DNA of 48,855 bases from CAZGKX01 sp964525945 (lineage in GTDB: Bacteria; Pseudomonadota; Gammaproteobacteria; Legionellales; Legionellaceae). The position numbers and the translations under genes were made by a program. Location of the stretch: NCBI GenBank assembly GCA_964525945.1, contig CAZGKX010000012.1, forward strand, positions 1 through 48,855. The letters are read 5' to 3'. Position 1 is the first letter of the stretch. Each line of letters starts with the position of its first letter. Under the pieces are notes generated by a model. That model saw nothing but the letters and a program-made list of their open reading frames with translations. It was not told where the DNA came from and ran no database searches. Shown in pieces: positions 41,656-48,855 of the stretch.

Positions 41656-42950
41656 GCCGAAAACCATCCGGACCCAAACTGCCTTTAGCGGAATTACTAC
41701 GCCCAACATCGTTGGATGACGTCATTGGTCAACAGCATTTACTGGCTCCCGGAAAACCCCTGCGCTTAGCCTTTGAGTCTGGCCAATTGCATTCAATGAT
41801 TTTATGGGGACCACCTGGGGTTGGGAAAACCACTTTGGCACGTTTAATGGCAACGGCGTTTGATTGCGAGTGGATTGCTTTATCGGCTGTTTTTAGCGGC
41901 ATCAAAGATATACGCCAAGCGGTGGAGCAAGCAGAAAATTACCGCAATCAACAACGGCACACTATTTTATTCATTGACGAAATACATCGCTTTAATAAAT
42001 CCCAGCAAGATGCTTTGTTGCCGCATACGGAATCAGGTTTAATCACTTTTATTGGTGCTACCACCGAAAATCCTTCTTTTGAAGTCAATTCCTCCTTGTT
42101 GTCACGAGCGCAAGTGTATGTGCTGCAACCGCTCACCGATGATGATTTATCCAAGCTCTTGACGCGGGTTAAAACCACTGCTTTAAGCCATTTAGAGTTT
42201 ACGGCGGCAGCGGAAGTGTTGATCGTTCGTTTGGCGGACGGGGATGCCAGGCGTTTGCTCAATTTGTTGGAGCAAACGAACACTGCCGCCAAGGTGCAAC
42301 ATCATACGGTTGTGGATACGGCGTTGATCGAAAACGCGTTGATGCTCTCCAATCGTCGTTTTGATAAAAGTGGTGATTATTTTTATGATCAAATTTCAGC
42401 CCTGCACAAATCGGTAAGAGGTTCTAATCCCGATGCGGCGTTGTATTGGTTATGTCGGATGTTGGATGGTGGGGTTGATCCAAAATATTTGGCCAGGCGG
42501 ATTGTGCGTATGGCTTGGGAAGATATTGGGTTGGCGGATCCGCGCGGGATTGACATTGCCAACCAAGCTGCAAGCACTTACGAACGGTTAGGCTCTCCCG
42601 AAGGTGAATTGGCTTTAGGACAAGCCGTTATTTATTTGGCGGTGGCTGCAAAAAGCAATGCGGGCTATAACGCGTTTAACCAAGCCATGGCGTATGTAAA
42701 ACAGGACAAATCACGCGATGTACCGATGCATTTGCGCAACGCCCCCACCAAACTCATGAAAAATTTGGGCCATGGTAAAAATTACCGTTACGCACACCAA
42801 GAAGCATTTGGTTTTGCTGCGGGAGAAACGTATTTTCCAGAGGGCATGCAACCCCCCGATTGGTATAAACCGGTTGATCGCGGTTTAGAAAGCAAAATCG
42901 CCGAAAAAATGGCTTTTTTACGGCAATTGGACAATAAGCAGCGCGAATAA
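41652..42950 (+). CDS. rarA: Replication-associated recombination protein RarA (MgsA)
   Basis: AAA+ ATPase related to clamp loaders that acts at stalled replication forks. Length 432 aa. PLAELLRPTSLDDVIGQQHLL at the N-terminus, Walker A LWGPPGVGKTT (51-61), Walker B HTILFIDEIHRFNKSQQD, sensor FIGATTENPSFEVNSSLLSR, and the arginine of the DGDARRLLNLLE segment. The C-terminal tetramerisation region includes KSVRGSNPDAALYWLCRMLDGG and ARRIVRMAWEDIGLADP. The start overlaps the lolA stop by 4 bp (ATGA), showing coupling. The usual next gene, serS, is absent; an unknown gene follows instead. Confidence 0.96.
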   Translation: MSRKPSGPKLPLAELLRPTSLDDVIGQQHLLAPGKPLRLAFESGQLHSMILWGPPGVGKTTLARLMATAFDCEWIALSAVFSGIKDIRQAVEQAENYRNQQRHTILFIDEIHRFNKSQQDALLPHTESGLITFIGATTENPSFEVNSSLLSRAQVYVLQPLTDDDLSKLLTRVKTTALSHLEFTAAAEVLIVRLADGDARRLLNLLEQTNTAAKVQHHTVVDTALIENALMLSNRRFDKSGDYFYDQISALHKSVRGSNPDAALYWLCRMLDGGVDPKYLARRIVRMAWEDIGLADPRGIDIANQAASTYERLGSPEGELALGQAVIYLAVAAKSNAGYNAFNQAMAYVKQDKSRDVPMHLRNAPTKLMKNLGHGKNYRYAHQEAFGFAAGETYFPEGMQPPDWYKPVDRGLESKIAEKMAFLRQLDNKQRE

Positions 42951-42969
42951 ATTACCTTATTCTGTTGTT

Positions 42970-43002
42970 CATGCAGAAACATTTGCATGTCTGAAAAAAG
43001 AC
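42970..43002. terminator. Two small hairpins after rarA
   Basis: CATGCA (42970-42975) with TGCATG (42984-42989), then GTCT-6 nt-AGAC (42989-43002). Each stem is short and there is no T-tract, so termination is only a guess. Confidence 0.25.
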
Positions 43003-43056
43003 AACGTGACCCCTGAAAAACATATGGATTTATTTTTGTTCTATTTGTTGTTATGT

Positions 43057-43090
43057 TATAATGTCATCTATTTGCTCTTTTTTTAGAGCA
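43057..43090 (+). promoter_or_regulatory. Promoter and leader hairpin of the 43119 gene
   Basis: TATAAT (43057-43062) with TGT directly before it makes a strong extended -10; a TTTGTT lies 16 bp upstream. The transcript would begin near 43069 and contain TGCTCT-TTTTTT-AGAGCA (43073-43090), a perfect 6-bp stem with a T-only loop at the very 5' end, 28 nt before the putative start codon. Confidence 0.5.
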
Positions 43091-43118
43091 AGCTGATTTT
43101 TCGTTTCAAACCTATCTG

Positions 43119-44195
43119 TTGAGCGATCAAAAAACATTTCTTGAAGCCATTATTGCTTATAAAGCGATTAACTGCTTGCAAGAAGTGCTTTTAAGCAAGA
43201 CTTATTTAAATCTTTTAGACGTTGGCAGTGATCAGCTTCCCCTGGCTTCACACATTTTACGATTAAACGAATGGGATTCATTTCGGCTGTTTTGCATCAG
43301 CCAAATACCGGAATTTGGCTCTCAACGGTTTTATCAGTCATTGATTACGCGCTTACAACAGCATCCCGAACGAGAAATTCACGTTCAAAATGCTGAAACA
43401 ATCGCAATTACAGGTCCTCGTCGCATTCAAAGCCAAACCGCAGTGTCGATGAAATTATTCGCCTTGGTCGTGGGCAAAATCGATGTCTTCAAACCTTTTT
43501 ATGATAAATATCAATTACGCGCCTCTTTATTGCAACACTTAGAACAGGAAGTTGATGTAAAAATGGCCACGTTAAAAACGTTTAACAGGACACTGCATGA
43601 TCAATTGGTGACGGATTCCTCGCCTTCGAGTAAAGTCACCTCTTCCAGAGCGTTGCTTGAGCAAATACCGATGGAATTGGCGGTAGAGCATAGCATGAGT
43701 ATGATAGGGCGCCTACTGAATGAAGCTTCGGCACCCATTGAGAAAATGATGGAGTTACAGATTGAGTTTTATCATGAATTAAACGAGGCGTTATATTATT
43801 ATTTACCGTCTGAATCAGCAGATGAATTGTCCAAGTCACAACGGGGCAAATTGTATAAAAAACATTTTGATGCTTTTTTAACCGTTGATGCTACGTTTAA
43901 TGCTGAGCGAAGAAAATCCAAGGAGATTAAAAAAATATCTCAAGAAATGGATGTATTAAAAAAAAAAGCTCTAAAAGCGAAAGCAAAAGGATCGAATATG
44001 ACCGGTTTGATGGAGAAATACAGTGTTTTAAATCAAAGATTCGCTGCGGTGCAACACCAAACATCTTTTGCGGCTGCTTTTTTTGGGCACAACAGCAATG
44101 TGGCTGCTCTTTTTCAATCAGAAGAAGCTAAGTTGTTGGATGTGGTGGAGACGGCTTTGCAAGAGACCAATGGTACTGTTGCGAAACGTAAATAA
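43119..44195 (+). CDS. Unknown 358-aa helical protein (candidate effector)
   Basis: Not recognised. The product starts at a TTG (43119) with only a weak ribosome binding site, so the start may be wrong; no better codon lies upstream in frame. It has no signal peptide and no membrane segment. It is almost wholly alpha-helical, with a basic coiled-coil-like region (~270-315: ERRKSKEIKKISQEMDVLKKKALKAKAKG) and a basic C-terminal tail (VAKRK). It has its own strong promoter, separate from rarA. A lone helical soluble protein in a Legionellales genome may be a Dot/Icm substrate, but its C-terminus lacks an acidic block, so this is weak inference. Confidence 0.6.
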   Translation: MSDQKTFLEAIIAYKAINCLQEVLLSKTYLNLLDVGSDQLPLASHILRLNEWDSFRLFCISQIPEFGSQRFYQSLITRLQQHPEREIHVQNAETIAITGPRRIQSQTAVSMKLFALVVGKIDVFKPFYDKYQLRASLLQHLEQEVDVKMATLKTFNRTLHDQLVTDSSPSSKVTSSRALLEQIPMELAVEHSMSMIGRLLNEASAPIEKMMELQIEFYHELNEALYYYLPSESADELSKSQRGKLYKKHFDAFLTVDATFNAERRKSKEIKKISQEMDVLKKKALKAKAKGSNMTGLMEKYSVLNQRFAAVQHQTSFAAAFFGHNSNVAALFQSEEAKLLDVVETALQETNGTVAKRK

Positions 44196-44248
44196 GCCCC
44201 CACCCATGTCTACCGATATTTATAAACCCGTTAAATATCAGCCATCCA

Positions 44249-45556
44249 TTAAGCAAAATCCGCATACAAGTCATAATCGTCGCTGTCGGTGATGATGGTG
44301 TTTACCCGCATGCCTATTTTTTTAGTGTCATCATGCGGTAAATAAACCAAGCCATCAATTTCTGGGGCGTCACTTCTGCTGCGCGCAATAATGCCTTCTT
44401 GATCGATGCTATCAATGAGCACCATTTGTTGTGTGCCAATTTTAGCTCGGAGCTTGTTGCGGCTGATGTCTGCTTGCAGTTGCATAAAGCGATGGTAGCG
44501 TTCTTCTTTGACGGCATCGGGCACTGGATTGGTCAGCTCATTTGCCTTCGCCCCCTCCACCGGTGAATATTGAAAGCAACCCACGCGATCCAATTGGGCT
44601 TCTTGCAAAAAGGCCAGCAGCTCTTCAAATTCCTCATCCGTTTCGCCCGGGAAGCCGACAATAAATGTGGAACGGATGGTAATGTCAGGGCAAACGTCGC
44701 GCCAATTTTTGATCCTGGCTAGCGTGTTTTCACTGCTGGCAGGGCGTTTCATGGCTTTTAAGACGCGAGAACTCGCATGTTGCAATGGAATATCCAAATA
44801 GGGCAGAATTAAACCATCACGCATCAACGGGATGATGTCATCGACATGCGGATAAGGATACACATAATGCAAACGCACCCAAATGCCTAATTCACCCAAT
44901 TGCTCACACAAATCGTAAAAACGGGTGTTGACCGTTTTACCTTGCCATTCCACAGGCTGGTAGCGTGTGTCAATGCCATAGGCACTGGTGTCTTGAGAGA
45001 TGACAAATAAGTCTTCTACCCCAGCATCTTTTAAGCGTTTGACTTCTTTTAATACTTAGGTCAATGGGTAACTTTGTAATTTCCCGCGCATGGTTGGAAT
45101 GATGCAAAAAGTGCATTTTTGGTTGCAGCCTTCCGATATTTTTAAATAAGCATAATGGCGGGGGGTGAGCTTTATGCCTTGTGGGGGCACCAACTGGGTA
45201 AAGGGATCAATGGGGGGAGGTAAATGGCGGTGGACTGCCCGCACCACTTCTTCATAAGCATGCGCGCCGCTGATGTGCAGCACGTCTGGGCAAGCTTCTT
45301 TGATAATATCCGCTTTGGCGCCAAGGCAACCGGTAACAATCACGCGGCCATTTTCTGCCATCGCTTCTTTAATTGTATCCAACGATTCTTTGACTGCAGC
45401 GTCGATAAAACCACACGTGTTGATGACAACGACCCCAGCATCTTGGTAACTGGAGACCAACTCATACCCTTGAGCCCGCAGTTGGGTAATAATACGCTCG
45501 GAATCAACCAAAGCTTTGGGGCAACCTAAACTAACAAAACCGACTTTATGATTCAT
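44249..45556 (-). pseudogene. rimO: Ribosomal protein S12 methylthiotransferase RimO, one in-frame TAA
   Basis: Radical-SAM enzyme that methylthiolates an aspartate of ribosomal protein S12. Reading the minus strand from the ATG at 45556: VGFVSLGCPKALVDSE (Cys12), VINTCGFID (Cys48), VTGCLGAK (Cys77), and the radical-SAM cluster SEGCNQKCTFC (Cys144, 148, 151). Codon 167 is TAA (45058-45056), in the stretch SYPLT-stop-VLKEVKRLKDAGVEDL. Homologues have Glu here (…IGEVL…), and GAA to TAA is one change. The frame then continues unbroken through VISQDTSAYGID, WVRLHYVYPYPHVDD, YLDIPLQHAS, STFIVGFPGETDEEF and a C-terminal TRAM domain to 44249. The whole is 435 codons, normal for RimO. Either a fresh nonsense mutation or a sequencing error; the N-terminal product would lack most of the active domain. 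Confidence 0.9.
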
Positions 45557-45647
45557 TATATTCTTTTTGTAAAAAAAGTGTACGGATTATACCGGAACAC
45601 GCAGGCAATGTCGATGGATGAAAGCAGCGGCAGGGTCAATGCATTTA

Positions 45648-45733
45648 GTCATTGCGAACCGCAGGTGAAGCAACCCAGCGACCTGCGGGGGCATCGCATA
45701 AAGTCAATTGCTTCACCTGTGGTTCGCAATGAC
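45648..45733. repeat. Intergenic palindromic repeat element (86 bp)
   Basis: The left arm 45648-45673 and right arm 45708-45733 are 26 bases each and complementary except at one position; they begin with GTCATTGCGAACCGC and end in its complement. The 34-nt centre holds ACCTGCGGG. This GTCATTGCGA...TCGCAATGAC form resembles small dispersed palindromic elements known from many proteobacterial and rickettsial genomes. It lies between rimO and a candidate effector gene. Confidence 0.75.
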
Positions 45734-45754
45734 GTGGTTTAAAAAAAGGGTAGA

Positions 45755-47233
45755 CTAAGTCGGGCTTGAACCTGGCACAGGTACCGGTGGCGCTGCGGCT
45801 AATGCTGCTTTTTCATCGCTGATTGCTTGACGACCTGCCCTGATTTTTTCTTTCATGCTGTGGAGGGCGGGGGTGGTCATTTTTTGGGATAGTTTTTCCC
45901 GAGCGGTGGATTTTTTCTCGGCATTTTGCAACGCATGTTGCTGCTTTAAGCTGGCTTTACCCATGAGTTTGTTGACGTCTTGGACTTCGCCGTTGACGAT
46001 AATTTTTATTTTATCTTTCGGAAAACCTGCTTCAATCGCAGCAAGGTAAGCATCAACCGCCAGGTGCATGCGCCATTTATCACTGTTTTCATCCGCATGA
46101 TTGATGTGAAACGTAATCTCTTCTTTGCCATTTGCTTTAATTTCCGCGGCCAACAACATCATATCAGCCACTATTTTTTTATCGCCCAACACATGGTAGG
46201 GCATAAACACCCATGGCATTTCTAAGGAATAGGTACCGGGCGGTGAAAATACGCGTGTTGCACCTGATATAGTTTTTATGCGAGGGATTTTACGTAAGTC
46301 AATACCGCGCAGCTCATCGCCTTTTTTATGTGACCCTTTGCCCAAGCCTATGGTGAGTGGCTGTGGTTCACGTTTGCACAATTTTAAAATTTCTCGACGT
46401 TGGCTATGGCTGCTGTGTTCATAAACCAACAATGCGAAAAGATAGAGATCGCGCGCTTTTTGAGCGGCCGCTTCCATGTTTTTGGTGATTTCCGCCATGT
46501 CTTTGTCGTAAGGTTCCAAGGCTTTGTTGTGCGATTCATCGACGGCATCCAACATGCTCTTTTTGACTTGCATGATTTCAGAATCAGCAGCAGTGGCTGG
46601 TAAACCCATGGATTTTTTTACATTGGATGTAAAATTGGGATCGGGATCATTTTGAAACAGTTTTTCAATGCGTTGTTTTTCGGCATTGCGTTGTTTTTCC
46701 AATAAGTTTTTGACGTCTTCTTGCTTCTTCTTAATGGTCACCACCAGCGCGGAGGGATGGTATTTATCCACACCAGGCGTATTCGCATCACTGGCGGCAA
46801 TGTATTCTTTAAACGCTTCCATTTCGTCTTGGAGATGCTTTAATTCGGCGCTGTATTCAAGTGCCGAAGCCAAGCTAGCAGCGGCGGCATCTGCTGCCAC
46901 TTTATCTGTGGAGCCTAATTTTTCGGCAAGGAGTTTACTGGTGGCGCGCGCGGTGAGCACGGCTTCGAATTTTTCAACACCGGTTTCACCTTTTTGGCCA
47001 TCGACCATTTGGGTGTTGTCACCGTATTTGTTGTACAAAGCGATTTCATTTTCAACGGAAAACTCACTTGCCGTCGCTATATTGCTGGTTCTAAGCCATC
47101 CTAAAAGTTCACCGACGGGGCCTGTTTCGCCGGTGACCACGGCTTGCAATATATTTATGGCGCCGTTCCATGTGTATTCTACGGCCTTAAGGGGAACTCC
47201 TCGGATTTGTTGTGAGAAAGTTTTCGCAACCAT
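45755..47233 (-). CDS. Unknown 492-aa protein (candidate effector)
   Basis: Not recognised. It has no signal peptide. The N-terminal ~290 residues are Ala/Lys/Glu-rich and probably coiled-coil (for example VVTIKKKQEDVKNLLEKQRNAEKQRIEKLF and ITKNMEAAAQKARDLYLFALL). A compact alpha/beta-looking domain follows (~325-435: TRVFSPPGTYSLEMPWVFMP, IVADMMLLAAEIKANGKEEITFHIN, LAVDAYLAAIEAGFPKDKIKIIVNGE). The C-terminus is a basic helix and a Pro-rich tail (APPVPVPGSSPT). The ATG at 47233 has ATAGGTG-like sequence upstream only. The mix of a coiled coil with a small C-terminal domain, and its isolation between core genes, is common among Dot/Icm effectors, but this is inference. Confidence 0.65.
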   Translation of the reverse strand: MVAKTFSQQIRGVPLKAVEYTWNGAINILQAVVTGETGPVGELLGWLRTSNIATASEFSVENEIALYNKYGDNTQMVDGQKGETGVEKFEAVLTARATSKLLAEKLGSTDKVAADAAAASLASALEYSAELKHLQDEMEAFKEYIAASDANTPGVDKYHPSALVVTIKKKQEDVKNLLEKQRNAEKQRIEKLFQNDPDPNFTSNVKKSMGLPATAADSEIMQVKKSMLDAVDESHNKALEPYDKDMAEITKNMEAAAQKARDLYLFALLVYEHSSHSQRREILKLCKREPQPLTIGLGKGSHKKGDELRGIDLRKIPRIKTISGATRVFSPPGTYSLEMPWVFMPYHVLGDKKIVADMMLLAAEIKANGKEEITFHINHADENSDKWRMHLAVDAYLAAIEAGFPKDKIKIIVNGEVQDVNKLMGKASLKQQHALQNAEKKSTAREKLSQKMTTPALHSMKEKIRAGRQAISDEKAALAAAPPVPVPGSSPT

Positions 47234-47280
47234 TTAGACACCTATTTGAACAAAAAGACTAATTATATTATACACTATTT

Positions 47281-48078
47281 TCACCAGGCAGGTATAGCCG
47301 CACCTCCAAACAGCGCAGTCGCCTTGTCTTTGACGTCCTTGGAGTTCATGGCTTTGACAAACAGCAACAATTGCTCTTTTTTATCACTGTCACGTCGTAT
47401 GACAATTAAATTGGCATAAGGCGAATTTTTATTTTCCATAAACAAAGCGTCTCTTGAAGGATTGAGGCCAGCAGGAATGGCAAATGTGGTGTTGATGACG
47501 GCCGCATCGACATCTCTTAATATACGTGGCAGTTGTGCGGCATCTAATTCTTTAAATTGGATGTTTTTAGGGTTGCTGGCGATGTCGTGCAGGGTGGTGC
47601 TCTCGCCTTTTTTCAAAGTGATTAATCCGGCTTTTTGCAACAATAAAAGCGCGCGGGCTTCGTTGCTTGGATCATTGGGTAACGCAATGATCGCACCATT
47701 CGGTAGTTTTTTAAGCGATTTGAATTTAGAGGAGTAAAGGCCAGTAGGGTAAACAAATGTTTTACCAATCACGTCTAAATCATAACCATGCGCTTTCGAA
47801 GCTGCTTTTAAATAAGGAAGATGTTGGTAGACATTGGCATCAAGCGTACCATCTTCCAATGCTTCATTCGGAAGATTATAGTCACTGAATTCAATGATTT
47901 TGATGGTCAATCCATATTGCTCGGCCGCGACTTTTTGAGCGACATCCACAAGCTCTGTTTCGGGGCCAGAAATCGTGCCGATGACCAGTGTGTTGGGTGA
48001 TTGTTTACCACAAGCCATCAACAAATAAGACAACACCACGGCCATCAAAATTTTGCTTGTTCCATTTAAAAAACGCAT
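47281..48078 (-). CDS. metQ: Methionine ABC transporter substrate-binding lipoprotein MetQ
   Basis: Binds methionine at the outer face of the inner membrane and delivers it to MetNI. The ATG at 48078 is preferred over 48084 because AAGGGG then lies 6 nt upstream rather than directly against the start. Lipoprotein signal: MRFLNGTSKILMAVVLSYLLMAC, with lipid-bearing Cys23 (LLMAC). Family marks: LVIGTISGPETELVDVA, IIEFSDYNLPNEALEDGTLDANVYQHLPYL, IALPNDPSNEARALLLLQKAGLI, DAAVINTTFAIPAGL. Length 265 aa. It follows metI by 15 nt in a metN-metI-metQ operon. Methionine import fits an intracellular lifestyle with amino-acid needs. Confidence 0.93.
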   Translation of the reverse strand: MRFLNGTSKILMAVVLSYLLMACGKQSPNTLVIGTISGPETELVDVAQKVAAEQYGLTIKIIEFSDYNLPNEALEDGTLDANVYQHLPYLKAASKAHGYDLDVIGKTFVYPTGLYSSKFKSLKKLPNGAIIALPNDPSNEARALLLLQKAGLITLKKGESTTLHDIASNPKNIQFKELDAAQLPRILRDVDAAVINTTFAIPAGLNPSRDALFMENKNSPYANLIVIRRDSDKKEQLLLFVKAMNSKDVKDKATALFGGAAIPAW

Positions 48079-48093
48079 AAACATCCCCTTATC

Positions 48094-48738
48094 CTATCGT
48101 GAATAATGCTTCGCCAAACGATCACCAAGCATTTGCAATAATTGAACAATAACCACCAAAATAGCCACGGTGGCCAACATCATGCTGACATTGAAGCGTT
48201 GATAGCCATAACGAATGGCCAAGTCGCCTAATCCACCACCGCCCACTGTGCCTGCCATTGCTGAATAATTAACCAAGGTGATGGCCGTTACGGTCATGGC
48301 GTGGATCAAAGCGGGACGCGCTTCGGGTAACAAAATATAATAAAACATTTGCCGGGTGTTGGCGCCGATGGCATACCCCGTTTCAATCAACCCATGGGGT
48401 AAACTTTGGTAAGCATTATCCACCAAACGAGCAAAAAAGGGCGCGGCTCCCAAAGTTAAAGGGACCATTGCAGCATGAATGCCAATCGATGTTCCGACGA
48501 TCAGTCGTGTCAATGGAATTAAAGCCACCAACAAAATAATAAACGGAATAGAGCGGCAAACATTGATCACACTGGCCAACAAACGATGCAATGTTTTATG
48601 CGGTTTTACGTGAACGCTACTGTACAATAAGGTGCCCAGCGGCAAGCCAATAACAATGGCAAAAAAAGTGCTGATCAACACCATATATAGGGTTTCGCCT
48701 GTTGCTATCAATAAATCATATAACATCGTCAGTGACAT
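48094..48738 (-). CDS. metI: Methionine ABC transporter permease MetI
   Basis: Inner-membrane channel subunit of the methionine importer. Length 214 aa with about five membrane segments. Family marks: ETLYMVLISTFFAIVIGLPLGTLLY, NVCRSIPFIILLVALIPLTRLIVGTSIG, the coupling-helix segment ETGYAIGANTRQMFYYILLPEARPALI that contacts MetN, and SAMAGTVGGGGLGDLAIRYGYQRF. The start overlaps the end of metN by 23 bp, so the two are translationally coupled. Confidence 0.95.
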   Translation of the reverse strand: MSLTMLYDLLIATGETLYMVLISTFFAIVIGLPLGTLLYSSVHVKPHKTLHRLLASVINVCRSIPFIILLVALIPLTRLIVGTSIGIHAAMVPLTLGAAPFFARLVDNAYQSLPHGLIETGYAIGANTRQMFYYILLPEARPALIHAMTVTAITLVNYSAMAGTVGGGGLGDLAIRYGYQRFNVSMMLATVAILVVIVQLLQMLGDRLAKHYSR

Positions 48739-48855
48739 ACCCTAAAATCTCCACGGTTAAATTCGATTGCTCACAACGCTGGATAAAAGCGTGCAGCAAA
48801 GTTTGATCGGCGGTTAATTCAACAATAATGACGCCGCAGGTGATGGTGTCCATGC
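48716..48855 (-). CDS. metN: Methionine ABC transporter ATP-binding protein MetN (C-terminal end only)
   Basis: The window's last bases, read on the minus strand, encode the final ~46 residues of MetN: ITCGVIIVELTADQTLLHAF, then CEQSNLTVEILGYVTDDVI and stop (TGA 48718-48716). This is the end of the NIL regulatory domain that binds methionine and slows transport when the cell is replete; the EVLGYV-like ending is typical. The ATPase domain lies beyond the window. The stop lies 23 bp inside metI. Confidence 0.85.
   Translation of the reverse strand, partial: MDTITCGVIIVELTADQTLLHAFIQRCEQSNLTVEILGYVTDDVI

Noticed and set aside
36911..45058. Recoding of UAA as a sense codon, suggested by two in-frame TAA
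   Set aside because: Many genes in the window end properly with TAA (for example deaD, uvrC-neighbouring genes, waaA), and RF1 is intact. Local mutation or sequence error is simpler.

Overview
The window looks like a draft-genome piece (three runs of exactly 10 N) from a moderately AT-rich gammaproteobacterium of the order Legionellales, most likely Legionella or a close relative. The case rests on a complete enhA-enhB-enhC set (enhanced entry), a LetA/GacA-type regulator near phhA and uvrC, a PlaA-like secreted GDSL lipase, a secreted papain-like peptidase, and several large unrecognised proteins that resemble type IV secretion effectors. The rest is core gammaproteobacterial gene content.

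Layout. 1-10 kb: the 3' part of a fused F420-precursor (FO) synthase, a FUSC-type membrane protein whose start appears displaced by a poly-A tract, the cold-shock helicase deaD, a GDSL lipase, djlA, waaA (Kdo transferase), a papain-like protease and dksA. 10-15 kb: a 218-bp degenerate copy of the 3' end of prmC, then an AAA ATPase gene, then the intact prmC, followed by prfA and hemA (operon hemA-prfA-prmC on the minus strand). 15-19.2 kb: a tight three-gene unit of a small protein, a short site-2 protease and an 855-aa unknown protein. 19.2-25.7 kb: comF, bioC, phhA, letA, a DUF4143-type ATPase placed between letA and uvrC, and uvrC. 25.8-30.9 kb: enhABC. 30.9-37.5 kb: a synthase-dependent polysaccharide locus (family 2 glycosyltransferase, HEAT protein, TPR/beta-barrel exporter, nucleotide-sugar epimerase) with a divergent nucleotide-sugar dehydrogenase interrupted by an in-frame TAA. 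37.6-43 kb: trxB, ftsK, lolA, rarA. 43-47.2 kb: two unknown proteins flanking rimO, which also carries one in-frame TAA. 47.3-48.9 kb: metQ, metI and the end of metN (methionine ABC importer).

Main points of interest: (i) the polysaccharide locus with a membrane-anchored HEAT protein; (ii) the ATPase between direct repeats of prmC's 3' end, preceded by an alternating GTGATA half-site array; (iii) a second stand-alone ATPase splitting the letA-uvrC pair, with 19-bp spaced repeats and a possibly leaderless promoter at uvrC; (iv) two single in-frame TAA codons in otherwise intact genes; (v) a protease/unknown-protein operon with a candidate effector. No tRNA, rRNA, CRISPR array or transposase gene was seen. 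No stretch over 300 bases lacks a gene apart from the dksA-to-ATPase interval (9960-10512), which holds a G-tract, the prmC relic and the half-site array.
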